Assembly (NCBI GenBank): GCA_965219875.1
Contig: CBDCOW010000003.1
Span: 310,001 to 374,000, forward strand
Length of the DNA stretch: 64,000 nt
Direction: 5' to 3'
From: DAOUKH01 sp965219875
Lineage (GTDB): Bacteria; Chloroflexota; Dehalococcoidia; SHYB01
Shown: piece after piece, positions 41,705 through 49,654 of the stretch
How the letters are laid out: each line of letters begins with the position of its first letter
How positions within the stretch are numbered: position 1 is the stretch's first letter
The notes under the pieces: generated by a model
The model's input: the letters and a program-made list of their open reading frames with translations, nothing else
What the model was told of the DNA's origin: nothing
Databases searched by the model: none
Made by a program: the position numbers and the translations under genes

Positions 41705-42190
41705 ATGGCCAACGACGTCGAAGCGCAAGTCACCGATCTCGAACGGCGAATACAAGCGCTCGAGGACGAGCTGGAAATCACCAACCTCATGCACGCCTAC
41801 GGCCCCGCCGTCGATACCGGCAACGCCGAGGCTACGGGCCGGCTCTACACCGAGGACACCATCTACGAGACCGACGCCGGCCGGCCGCCGATGGTAGGCC
41901 GCGAGGGCGTGCAGGCGATGGTCACCGGCCGCGCTCACCAGTCGCTCCTGCCCAACTGCGCCCACACCATGGGCCCGGCCACCATCAAGGTGGACGGCGA
42001 CAAAGCCACCGCCACCGGCTACTCCCGCGTCTACGTGCGCAAGGACAACGAGTTCACTCTCTGGCGGCTCTCGACGAACCGCTGGGAGTTCGAGCGGCGC
42101 GACGGGCGCTGGCAAGTCCACCGCCGCGAAAACGCCCTAGTCGGTACGCCGAAAGCGCAGGAAGTCTTCACTCGCGGCATTCAGGACTAA
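41705..42190 (+). CDS. SnoaL-like (NTF2-fold) protein, copy 2
   Basis: About 161 residues from ATG 41705, preceded by GGAGAAC. It is a paralogue of the gene 35 bp upstream, with ALEDELEITNLMHAYGPAVDTGNAE and HQSLLPNCAHTMGPATIKV. The candidate active-site residues (Tyr/Asp of the first helix, His of NCAHT) are shared by both copies. It is followed by a promoter and two lyase genes; whether all four act together is unknown. Confidence 0.82.
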   Translation: MANDVEAQVTDLERRIQALEDELEITNLMHAYGPAVDTGNAEATGRLYTEDTIYETDAGRPPMVGREGVQAMVTGRAHQSLLPNCAHTMGPATIKVDGDKATATGYSRVYVRKDNEFTLWRLSTNRWEFERRDGRWQVHRRENALVGTPKAQEVFTRGIQD

Positions 42191-42227
42191 GCCCGCCGCC
42201 CCCAGGTGAGGGCCGCCCCACCAGGCG

Positions 42228-42239
42228 CGATGCTATAAT
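42228..42239 (+). promoter_or_regulatory. Extended -10 promoter of the CitE-like pair
   Basis: A perfect TATAAT at 42234-42239 is preceded by TGC, the extended -10 form; no clear -35 is seen. Transcription would start near 42246, about 30 nt before the TTG start of the first lyase gene. Confidence 0.65.
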
Positions 42240-42275
42240 GTGGCCTGCTTCGCGCCCGAAGCAGGGAGGCCATCC

Positions 42276-43160
42276 TTGGACCTGATTCGCAGCCTGCTCT
42301 TCGTCCCCGGCAACAACCCCCGAATGCTCGACAAGAGCCTGGGCCAGCCCGCCGATGCCCTCGTCCCCGACATCGAAGACTCCATACCTCCGGACGAGAA
42401 GGCCAACGCCCGCGGCATCGTCTCCGAGTTCCTCCCCAAGATGGCCGGTAAGCGCGTCTTCGTCCGGATCAACGGGATGCAGACCGACTGGACCTACGAC
42501 GACCTGCTCGCCGTCGTCTCGCCGCACATCGAGGGCATCAGCATCGGCAAGATGGAGTCGCGGGAAATGGCGATCGAGCTCGCCGCCCTCCTCACCGCTA
42601 TCGAGCGCGAGCGCGGCCTGCCCATCGGCCACACCCGCATCATCCCCTGGATCGAGACCGGCCTCGGCGTGGCAAACGTGCTAGAGATCGCGCGCTCCAC
42701 GCCCCGCATGCTCGGCCTCGCCTTCGGCGCCGAGGACTACACCGCCGACATGGGCGTCACCCGCACCAAAGGCTCCGAAGAGATTGCCACGGCCCGCGCC
42801 ATGACCGCGATCGCGGCCCGCGCCGCCGATCTCGTCTGCTTCGACACCCCAGACCCCGACTACAACGACATCGACGGCATGGTCGCCGACGCGAAGCGGG
42901 CCAAGGCCGTGGGCTGCAAGGGCAAGTTCGTCATCCACCCCAACCAGGTGGGCCCGGTCAACGACGTCTTTCGCCCCTCCGCGGCGGAAGTCGAGCACGC
43001 GCACCGCGTCGTGCAAGTATTCGAGGAGGCCACGCAAGAAGGCAAGGCCGCCGTCGCCCTCGACGGCAAGATGGTCGATACGCCCGTCTGGAAGCGGGCC
43101 GTCAAGCTGCTCGACGTAGCTGAGAAGGTCGAGCGGCAAGAAGCGGCGGCGCGCCGCTAG
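42276..43160 (+). CDS. HpcH/HpaI aldolase/citrate lyase family protein (CitE-like), copy 1
   Basis: About 294 residues from TTG 42276, with GGGAGG about 7 nt before it. CitE-like TIM-barrel motifs are RSLLFVPGNNPRML at the N-terminus, DIEDSIPPDEKANAR (metal/acid site), FVRINGM and GAEDYTADMGVTR, and the C-terminal GKFVIHPNQVGPVND. Enzymes of this group cleave malyl-CoA, citramalyl-CoA or similar 3-hydroxyacyl-CoA thioesters. The exact substrate is open. It lies 14 bp before its paralogue. Confidence 0.88.
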   Translation: MDLIRSLLFVPGNNPRMLDKSLGQPADALVPDIEDSIPPDEKANARGIVSEFLPKMAGKRVFVRINGMQTDWTYDDLLAVVSPHIEGISIGKMESREMAIELAALLTAIERERGLPIGHTRIIPWIETGLGVANVLEIARSTPRMLGLAFGAEDYTADMGVTRTKGSEEIATARAMTAIAARAADLVCFDTPDPDYNDIDGMVADAKRAKAVGCKGKFVIHPNQVGPVNDVFRPSAAEVEHAHRVVQVFEEATQEGKAAVALDGKMVDTPVWKRAVKLLDVAEKVERQEAAARR

Positions 43161-43174
43161 CCCCGGGAGGACCC

Positions 43175-44047
43175 TTGGAGCCACTGCGATCCCTTCTCTT
43201 CATCCCAGGTAACCGCGAACGTTTCTTGGAAAAGGCTCCCGCTGTCGGGGCCGATGCTCTCGTGCCCGACTTGGAGAGCGGCGTCCCCGAATCGGAAAAG
43301 GGCGCGGCGAGGGAGATGATCCGCGACGCCCTGCCCACGCTCAAGAGCAAGGGACAGACCGTGCTCGCGCGGGTGAGCTCCATCGACTCCAGCCACATCT
43401 GGGCCGATCTCAATTCGCTCATCTCCGAAAACCTCGATGGCGTGATCCTGCCCCAAATCTCCTCGGCGGACGACATCCGCCGTCTCGACGAGATGATCAC
43501 CAGCCTCGAGCACGGGAAGCATCTCCCCTTCGGGCTGACGCGCATCATCCCGTTCGTCGAAAGCGGCCTTGGCGTCATCCGCGCTTTCGAGATCGCCACC
43601 GCCTCCTCCCGCGTCGCCGCCATCGCCTTCGGCGCCGAGGACTTCTCCGCCGACATGGGGATTCCCCGTAGCCAGGGCAGCGAGGAGATTCTCTACGCGC
43701 GCAGCCACGTCGCCATCGCCGCCCGCGCAGCACACAAGCTCGCCATCGACGCCCCTTTCGTCGCCTACCAGGACATTGCGGGGATCGAGGCCGACGCCCA
43801 ACAGGCCCTGCGTCTCGGCTTCAAGGGCAAGTTCGCCATCCACCCCGACCAGGTCGGCACCCTGAACGAGATCTTCAGCCCCTCCGAGGAGGAACTGGAG
43901 CAGGCGCGGCGCGTGATCCGCGCCTTCCAGCAGGCCGAGTCGGAGGGCCGCGGCACCTGCGCCCTCGACGGCAAGATGATCGACACAGCCATGGCCCTCC
44001 AGGCACAAAAGCTCATTCGCACGGCGCAGGGCCTCACCGGCCGCTAG
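43175..44047 (+). CDS. HpcH/HpaI aldolase/citrate lyase family protein (CitE-like), copy 2
   Basis: This 290-residue paralogue of the preceding gene also starts with TTG after GGGAGGA. Motifs are RSLLFIPGNRERF, PDLESGVPESEK, FGAEDFSADMGIPRS and GKFAIHPDQVGTLNE. A tandem pair could form heteromers or act on two successive CoA thioesters. It is the last gene before the convergent intergenic region with a terminator at 44180-44207. Confidence 0.87.
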   Translation: MEPLRSLLFIPGNRERFLEKAPAVGADALVPDLESGVPESEKGAAREMIRDALPTLKSKGQTVLARVSSIDSSHIWADLNSLISENLDGVILPQISSADDIRRLDEMITSLEHGKHLPFGLTRIIPFVESGLGVIRAFEIATASSRVAAIAFGAEDFSADMGIPRSQGSEEILYARSHVAIAARAAHKLAIDAPFVAYQDIAGIEADAQQALRLGFKGKFAIHPDQVGTLNEIFSPSEEELEQARRVIRAFQQAESEGRGTCALDGKMIDTAMALQAQKLIRTAQGLTGR

Positions 44048-44174
44048 CCTCCTCCTCCTGTCCCCCTCCACCTCTCCCGCTGTGGAAGAGACTGGGAGCA
44101 CTTGGCGCCCGCAGGGCGCCCCTTCCCAACAGCCACCAAAATCCGTCGAATCCATCAACTCCGCGCCCCCTTAA

Positions 44175-44262
44175 ACCAAAAGGCCCGCTCTCGACAGGGC
44201 GGGCCTTGCTTGCGTCGGACGCCCCCGCGGAGGCCGCCCGACCAAAGAACACATGTTCGCTA
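44175..44262 (-). ncRNA. Candidate short RNA from an SOS-type promoter (predicted)
   Basis: Between convergent genes the minus strand has a promoter, a LexA-like operator next to the predicted start near 44262, and a 9-bp GC-rich hairpin followed by T-rich sequence near 44175. No protein of credible composition fits. The predicted product is about 88 nt. This is a prediction from layout only. Confidence 0.4.
44180..44207. terminator. Bidirectional-type terminator between convergent genes
   Basis: Arms AAGGCCCGC (44180-44188) and GCGGGCCTT (44199-44207) form a 9-bp stem with a 10-nt loop. On the minus strand it is followed by TT GG TTT; on the plus strand the tail is weaker. It can end the lyase operon and any transcript coming from the SOS-like promoter. 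Confidence 0.7.
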
Positions 44263-44297
44263 TGGTAACGATAAACCCCCTTGACAAGGCCTGTCAA
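44247..44297 (-). promoter_or_regulatory. SOS-like promoter with LexA-type box
   Basis: On the minus strand TTGACA (44297-44292) is followed by 17 bp and TTATCG (44274-44269). The palindrome GAACATGTGTTC at 44258-44247 overlaps the early transcribed region. It fits the GAAC-N4-GTTC box bound by Gram-positive-type LexA. TTGACA is itself part of an inverted repeat CTTGACA-N5-TGTCAAG (44280-44298). Confidence 0.55.
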
Positions 44298-44363
44298 GTA
44301 TCATTGACGCGGAAAATCCGTCAAAATTCAGAACAGACCGCTCGCTCACATCAGCCGTAGCGG

Positions 44364-45578
44364 CTAGCTAGAGATCTCCCCCGCCGACGAGGACGGCGCC
44401 CACTCCGTCCAGCCGCCAGGGCGGCCCGCCAACTGGTTCAGATGCGCCGCGGTCAAACGCGGCGGCGGCAGACCGGCTTCGATTCGCGCCGCCAAACCCC
44501 GCCGCTCGGCCTCGCCGTCCAGACACACCAACCCGGCGGCGGGAGCCTCTTTTGCCTGGACCAGCACACGGAAGCCCCCGAGTCCCGCCGGATCGAGGAT
44601 GCTGCGTAGGCCCTTCAGGTCGGCCTGCTTCGGCGCATCCGACGCGGCGATGGCGTCGAGAAAGACCTCCGCGCCGAGGTTGGTCAGGAACTCCCGCTGC
44701 GTCATCAGCGTGACCGGCATGAGGCCCGCGTCCTCGCCCGCTTCGATCAGGGCGGTGAAATCCACGTGCGCCGTCAAGTCCTGCCGCCCCACCCGCGCGT
44801 AGGGGTCATCGCTCGCCGTGTGCCGATAGTGCGCTCGCAGCGTGCCCTCACGGCGGCGCTCCGAGTACAGCCGTTCGGCGGGATCCCCGTAGTCGATGGT
44901 GACCGCGTAGCCCCGCGCCAACCGCGCCGCGGCGTCCCCCATCCAGTCCGCGGCCTCCAGCGAGACTTCCGCCGTCCAACCCTCCCCCAATTCGACCCGC
45001 TCCGACGCCAACCGCGCCGCGACCCGGGGCGTGGAGGGCTCATCCAGCGCCTCGACGAAGCGCCCATCGTCCGCCAACGTTACGTAGACTTCTCGGAGCT
45101 CCCGCCCAACCATCCGGACGCGGTGGACGGGGAAAGCGTCGAAGAGCTCGTTACTCAGCAGGCAGCCCACGACGCCGGAGGGAAGCGCGGAACGCCGGCC
45201 CTCGACTTCCTGGTACGCGATGGCGGCGGCGAAAGCGGCGTCCAGCGCCGAAGCGAAGTCGGTCACGTCGCGCGCCAGCCGCCCGCCCCCCGCGCCGGCC
45301 TCGACGACGTCGAACCGCTCGGGGCGCCCCATCAGCCGCCACATCTGTTCAAGCTGCACCGCGATCACGGCGCCAAAGGCCGGATGCGCGTGCGGGCTGG
45401 TAAAGAAATCCCCCGCCGCGCCGATGCGGGCCGCCTCACCGCCGACGACGTAGTATCCGCCGGGCCCATACAGCGCAAGTCCCATGAATTCGGCGAAGGT
45501 AATCCGCCCCTTCGCCTCGACCGCAGCCCGTACGCAGCCCTCCGCTCTACCCTGCTCCATAGCACTCGCAGCATACAT
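44364..45578 (-). CDS. MidA/NDUFAF7-like SAM-dependent methyltransferase
   Basis: About 404 residues from ATG 45578 (ATG 45560 is an alternative; neither has a strong ribosome site). The family start ITFAEFMGLALYGPGGYY, the phosphate-binding GDFFTSPHAHPAFG, the SAM site VVEAGAGGGRLARD and CLLSNELFDAFPVHR, and the later TIDYGDP are present. Eukaryotic and bacterial relatives methylate an arginine of a respiratory complex I subunit; the target here is unknown. It diverges from the SRP RNA, whose promoter starts about 14 bp from its start. Confidence 0.88.
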   Translation of the reverse strand: MYAASAMEQGRAEGCVRAAVEAKGRITFAEFMGLALYGPGGYYVVGGEAARIGAAGDFFTSPHAHPAFGAVIAVQLEQMWRLMGRPERFDVVEAGAGGGRLARDVTDFASALDAAFAAAIAYQEVEGRRSALPSGVVGCLLSNELFDAFPVHRVRMVGRELREVYVTLADDGRFVEALDEPSTPRVAARLASERVELGEGWTAEVSLEAADWMGDAAARLARGYAVTIDYGDPAERLYSERRREGTLRAHYRHTASDDPYARVGRQDLTAHVDFTALIEAGEDAGLMPVTLMTQREFLTNLGAEVFLDAIAASDAPKQADLKGLRSILDPAGLGGFRVLVQAKEAPAAGLVCLDGEAERRGLAARIEAGLPPPRLTAAHLNQLAGRPGGWTEWAPSSSAGEISS

Positions 45579-45591
45579 GCCCGTGGCAAAA

Positions 45592-45620
45592 TTGACGTGC
45601 CCCGCGCTGGGCCGTAGCAT
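45592..45620 (+). promoter_or_regulatory. Promoter of the SRP RNA
   Basis: TTGACG (45592-45597), a 17-bp spacer and TAGCAT (45615-45620) place the start of transcription at about 45627, just where the conserved RNA sequence begins. Confidence 0.75.
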
Positions 45621-45626
45621 TGAGGT

Positions 45627-45838
45627 GCCGTGCTAGGCGGGGAGCTAGCGGTGCCCTGTATCCGCAATCCGCTACAGCGGGGCTGAATTCCCACCTAGAG
45701 GTCCGAGGGCTCCGGGTTGAGCCGGCGGCGGCGGCGTTGACGAGCGGGTCCTGCGCGGCGAAGGTCTATGAACTCCGCCAGGTCCGGAAGGAAGCAACGG
45801 TAAGTAGCCGCCTTCGGGCGCCGCAGGCGCGCCTGCTC
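45627..45838 (+). ncRNA. ffs: Signal recognition particle RNA (4.5S/SRP RNA)
   Basis: The universal domain IV is unmistakable at 45776-45800, with the asymmetric-loop and tetraloop sequence around CCAGGTCCGGAAGGAAGCAA followed by CGGTAAG. Flanking CCTGCG (45750) and CGCAGG close the helix. An upstream block (GGCGGGGAGCTAGCGG and GCAATCCGCT) resembles the conserved 5' block found before SRP RNA in several high-GC bacteria, so I place the 5' end right after the promoter. The 3' end is approximate. It binds Ffh for co-translational membrane targeting. Confidence 0.9.
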
Positions 45839-45933
45839 CGAGCCGCTCGACGCCGGTGATCTCGCCGCTACGACGATCGAAGGTGGGTGCACGGCCTATC
45901 TTTCGTTTCTTGTCGTCCCGCCAAACGAGTCCC

Positions 45934-46824
45934 ATGCCGCCGACCACGACCGACGCGCCCTCCCCGCGGAGCGGCCCCAGCCCCGCGCGGCTCGTCCGCG
46001 CCTTCCTCAACCGCCACGGGCTCAGGCCGCGCAAGAGCCTTGGGCAGCACTTCCTCATCGACGCCGGCGCCCTGCGCCGCATCGCCGACGCCGCCGAGCT
46101 TACGCCTACCGGCCTCGTCGTCGAGGTCGGCCCCGGGCCGGGGACGCTCACCCGTGAGCTTCTCGCCCGCGCCGGCTCCGTCATCGCCGTCGAGAAGGAC
46201 GAGCGCGCCGCCGAGGGGCTGCGCGACGGCTACGCCGGCGACCCCCGGCTTCGCGTCGTCACCGCCGACATGCTCGCCACCGACCCCAGGGAGCTGACCG
46301 GCGGCGCCGCCTATAGCGTCGTCGCCAACCTTCCCTACTACGCGGCCTCGCCGATCCTGCGCCGCTTCCTCGAAGCTTCGCACCGGCCCGAGCGGCTCGT
46401 CGTGCTGCTCCAGCGCGAAGTCGCCGAGAGCGCCGCCGCCAAGCCCGGCGTCATGTCGCTCTTCTCCGTCGCCATCCAGGCCTACGCCGCGGCGCGGATC
46501 GTGGGGCACGTGAAGCCGGGGAGTTTCACGCCGCCGCCGAAGGTCGAGTCCTCCATCGTTCGGCTCGATCCCTATCCACGGCCCCGAGGCTTCGCGCCCG
46601 GCGAGGCCGACGCCTTCTTCGAGATCGTCCGGGCCGGATTCGGCACCCGCCGCAAGCAGCTCGCCAACGCCCTGACGCACGGACTCGCCGAGGATCGCAG
46701 CCGCATCGTAGCGGCGCTCAACAGCGCGGGCGTCGACCCCAAGCGCCGCGCCGAGACGCTGACCATTGACGAATGGGGCGCGCTCCACCGCGCCTTCCAA
46801 GAGACCCGCACCCATGCCGCCTGA
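45934..46824 (+). CDS. ksgA: 16S rRNA (adenine(1518/1519)-N6)-dimethyltransferase
   Basis: About 296 residues from ATG 45934; upstream in-frame sequence overlaps the SRP RNA region and is not conserved. It has the RKSLGQHFLID start, SAM-binding VEVGPGPGTLTREL, and the catalytic NLPYYAASPIL. It dimethylates two adenines in helix 45 late in 30S assembly. Its end overlaps the ispE start by 11 bp, a common neighbour order. Confidence 0.95.
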   Translation: MPPTTTDAPSPRSGPSPARLVRAFLNRHGLRPRKSLGQHFLIDAGALRRIADAAELTPTGLVVEVGPGPGTLTRELLARAGSVIAVEKDERAAEGLRDGYAGDPRLRVVTADMLATDPRELTGGAAYSVVANLPYYAASPILRRFLEASHRPERLVVLLQREVAESAAAKPGVMSLFSVAIQAYAAARIVGHVKPGSFTPPPKVESSIVRLDPYPRPRGFAPGEADAFFEIVRAGFGTRRKQLANALTHGLAEDRSRIVAALNSAGVDPKRRAETLTIDEWGALHRAFQETRTHAA

Positions 46825-47692
46825 GCCGCCCCTCAGTGTCGCCGCCCTCGCGAAGATCAATCTTTCGCTCGAAATCCTGGGCCGGCGGGACGACGGCTAC
46901 CACGACGTCGCCACGGTGCTGCAGACCGTCGACCTCGCCGACGAGCTCGAGATCGCGCCCGCCTCCGAGATCATCGTCGAAGGCGACACCGAGGGCATAC
47001 CCTTAGACGAGAACCTGGTCTACCGCGCCGCGCGCCTGCTTCAGACACATCTCGGTGAGACCCGCGGCGCGCGTTTCACGCTCCACAAGCGCATCCCCAT
47101 GGCCGCCGGACTCGGCGGCGGCAGCACCGACGCCGCGGCCGCGCTCGTGGGCCTCTGTCGGCTCTGGGAACGAGAGTTGCGCCGAGGAGAACTCGCCTCC
47201 TTGGCCGCCGAGCTTGGGTCCGACGTTCCCTTCTTCCTCTACGGTGGCTCGGCGTTGGCCGAGGGGCGCGGCGAGCGTGTCACCCCCCTTCCGCCCCTGC
47301 GCCACGCCGACCTCGTGATCCTCGCGCCCCCCATCGATCTGCCTTCCAAGACCGCGACGCTCTACCGTTCACTAGACCCCGCCGACTTCACCGGCGGCGA
47401 GGTCACCCGCGCCCTCGTCGCCGGGCTTCGCAAGCGCCTTCCGCCCACGCCCGACGACCTCTTCAACGGCTTCACCCGCGCCGCCCTCGAACGCTTCGAC
47501 GGACTCGAAGGCTACTGGTCCCGTTTCGAGGAGGCCGGCGCGGACAACGTCCACCTCTGCGGCGCGGGGCCGTCGCTCTTCTCGCTGGCGCGAAGCCGGG
47601 ACGAGGCCGAGGCGCTGCACGAGCGCTGTCTCGCCGCCGGACTGCCCGCCTTCGTTGTGAGCGCCGCCCCCAACCCCTATAATCTTCGTTGA
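46814..47692 (+). CDS. ispE: 4-diphosphocytidyl-2-C-methyl-D-erythritol kinase
   Basis: About 292 residues from ATG 46814, inside the ksgA 3' end. GHMP-kinase motifs: AKINLSLEILGRRDDGYHDV at the N-terminus and the ATP loop PMAAGLGGGSTDAAAAL, then LGSDVPFFL. It phosphorylates CDP-methylerythritol in the MEP isoprenoid route. The promoter of aspS lies within its last codons. Confidence 0.95.
   Translation: MPPEPPLSVAALAKINLSLEILGRRDDGYHDVATVLQTVDLADELEIAPASEIIVEGDTEGIPLDENLVYRAARLLQTHLGETRGARFTLHKRIPMAAGLGGGSTDAAAALVGLCRLWERELRRGELASLAAELGSDVPFFLYGGSALAEGRGERVTPLPPLRHADLVILAPPIDLPSKTATLYRSLDPADFTGGEVTRALVAGLRKRLPPTPDDLFNGFTRAALERFDGLEGYWSRFEEAGADNVHLCGAGPSLFSLARSRDEAEALHERCLAAGLPAFVVSAAPNPYNLR
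47655..47683 (+). promoter_or_regulatory. Promoter of aspS
   Basis: TTGTGA (47655-47660), a 17-bp spacer and a perfect TATAAT (47678-47683) lie within the 3' end of ispE. Transcription would start near 47690, about 50 nt before the TTG start of aspS. Confidence 0.75.
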
Positions 47693-47740
47693 ACCAGGCT
47701 GCAACAGCCTCGGACTCCTCGCCTTTCCGGAGGCCCCTCC

Positions 47741-49543
47741 TTGCTCAAGACTCATGGCTGCGGTGAGCTTCGCCCCGCGCATGCCGGCCAGACCGTCACC
47801 CTCGCGGGATGGGTCCACCGGCGGCGCGACCACGGCGGCCTCACCTTCATCGATCTGCGGGACCGCTCCGGTCTCATCCAGGTCGTCTTCAACCCCGAAA
47901 CGAACGCCGAGGCCCACGCCCAAGCCCAAGACCTGCGCGGCGAGTGGGTCGTCCAGATCGCCGGTGCCGTCGGGCCGCGTCCCGAAGGCACGGAAAACCC
48001 CAAGCTCGCCACCGGAGAGATCGAGGTGAGCGCGGCGTCGCTCACCGTCCTCAACCAGGCCAAGACGCCGCCCTTCAACATCAACGAAGACGCCGCTGTC
48101 GACGAGAGCCTGCGCCTGCAATACCGCTACCTCGATCTGCGCAAGGAACGGATGCAGGCGAACCTCGGGCTGCGCCGCAAGGTGGTCAAGTACATCCGCG
48201 ACTATCTCGACGAGCGCGACTTCTGGGAGATCGAGACGCCGGTGCTGGTCAAGAGCACGCCCGAGGGCGCCCGCGACTACCTCGTCCCCAGCCGGCTCAG
48301 CCCCGGCGAGTTCTACGCGCTCCCCCAATCGCCCCAGCAACTCAAGCAACTCCTCATGGTCGCCGGCCTCGAGCGTTACTACCAGATCGCCCGCTGCTTC
48401 CGCGACGAAGACCAGCGCGCCGACCGTCAGCCCGAATTCACCCAGCTCGACCTCGAAATGAGCTTCGTCGACGAGGCCGACATCCTCGACCTCGTCGAGG
48501 GCCTCTTCGTCGGGCTCGTGGCCGAGACCGCTCCGCACCTCAAAGTCGTCACCCCCTTCCCCCGCCTCAGCTTCGCCAACGTCATGGCGCGCTTCGGGAC
48601 CGAAAAGCCCGACCTCCGCTTTGGCATGGAGCTCGCCGACCTCACCGACGTGGCCCGTGAAACCGACCTCAACGTCTTCAAGGCCGTCGCCGACGCCGGC
48701 GGCGTCGTGAAAGGCTTCGCCGCGCCGGGATGCGGCGATTACAGCCGCCGCCAGATCGACGAGCTCATCGACTTCGTGAAGATTCGCGGCGCCCGTGGCC
48801 TCGTTCCCATCGGGCTCGGTGCGCCGCCCGCCCAACTCACCGCCGCGGACGTCAAGTCGCCCGTGGCAAAGTTCCTCACCGTGGAGCAGGTGCGGACCAT
48901 CGCCGAGCGCACCGGAGCGGAGAAAGACGGCCTAGTCCTCATCGTGGCCGCCGACGAGGCGGTCGCCAACACCGCCCTCTCCCAGCTCCGCGTCGAGATG
49001 GGACACCGGCTCGGCATGATCGACGAGGACGCCATGGGCTTCACCTTCGTGGTCGGTTTCCCCCTCATGGAATGGAACGAAGACGAGGGCCGGTGGGACG
49101 CCCTGCACCATCCCTTTACCGCGCCCCACCCCAACGACGTCGACCTCCTAAGCGTCGAGCCGGGTAAGGTCCGCGCCCGCGCCTACGACTGCGTCGCCCA
49201 GGGCGTCGAGCTCCTCAGCGGCAGCATCCGAATCCACGACCGCACCCTGCAGGAGCGCATGTTTGCCGCCCTCGGCTACGCCCCCGACGATATCGAAGAG
49301 CGGTTCGGCCACATGCTGCGGGCCTTCGAGTACGGCACGCCGCCCCACGGCGGCATGGCGGCGGGAATCGACCGAATCGTCATGCTCCTCGCCGGAGCCG
49401 AGACCATCCGCGAGGTGATCCCCTTCCCCAAGACCCAGAACGCCGCCGACCTTCTGTTGAACGCCCCCTCGGCAGTGGACGAAGCCCAGCTTCGCGACCT
49501 CCATCTCCGCGTCGTGGAGCCGCCCCCTGGACAGCGCGGCTAA
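47741..49543 (+). CDS. aspS: Aspartyl-tRNA synthetase
   Basis: This 600-residue class II synthetase of the bacterial type starts at TTG 47741 with CCGGAGG upstream. It has an N-terminal OB anticodon-binding domain (GWVHRRRDHGGLTFIDLRD), motif 2 RCFRDEDQRADRQPEFTQLD, a GAD insertion domain (about 310-420), and motif 3 GGMAAGIDRIVMLLAG. It charges tRNA-Asp; whether it also charges tRNA-Asn is not decided by the visible sequence. Confidence 0.96.
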   Translation: MLKTHGCGELRPAHAGQTVTLAGWVHRRRDHGGLTFIDLRDRSGLIQVVFNPETNAEAHAQAQDLRGEWVVQIAGAVGPRPEGTENPKLATGEIEVSAASLTVLNQAKTPPFNINEDAAVDESLRLQYRYLDLRKERMQANLGLRRKVVKYIRDYLDERDFWEIETPVLVKSTPEGARDYLVPSRLSPGEFYALPQSPQQLKQLLMVAGLERYYQIARCFRDEDQRADRQPEFTQLDLEMSFVDEADILDLVEGLFVGLVAETAPHLKVVTPFPRLSFANVMARFGTEKPDLRFGMELADLTDVARETDLNVFKAVADAGGVVKGFAAPGCGDYSRRQIDELIDFVKIRGARGLVPIGLGAPPAQLTAADVKSPVAKFLTVEQVRTIAERTGAEKDGLVLIVAADEAVANTALSQLRVEMGHRLGMIDEDAMGFTFVVGFPLMEWNEDEGRWDALHHPFTAPHPNDVDLLSVEPGKVRARAYDCVAQGVELLSGSIRIHDRTLQERMFAALGYAPDDIEERFGHMLRAFEYGTPPHGGMAAGIDRIVMLLAGAETIREVIPFPKTQNAADLLLNAPSAVDEAQLRDLHLRVVEPPPGQRG

Positions 49544-49576
49544 GCCCTCGAAGGCCCGCCCCATCCGCCCCCGCCG

Positions 49577-49605
49577 TTGGCGCATAGTGAGGCGGTTGCT
49601 ATACT
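49577..49605 (+). promoter_or_regulatory. Promoter of tig-clpP-clpX
   Basis: TTGGCG (49577-49582), a 17-bp spacer and TATACT (49600-49605), with TGC before the -10 as an extended element. Transcription would start near 49612, about 43 nt before the tig start. Confidence 0.7.
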
Positions 49606-49654
49606 AAAACGGACGGTTAGCGGCGCAGCCCGCAACCTCAGAGGCCCTTCTCCC

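Noticed and set aside
44281..44304. Plus-strand promoter TTGACA...TATCAT
   Set aside because: The spacing is only 12 bp, too short for a sigma-70 promoter, and no gene follows on that strand.
47372..48835. Long open frame opposite ispE/aspS (487 codons)
   Set aside because: It is antisense to two clear housekeeping genes, and its Gly/Glu/Val-rich composition is the usual product of high-GC third-position bias.
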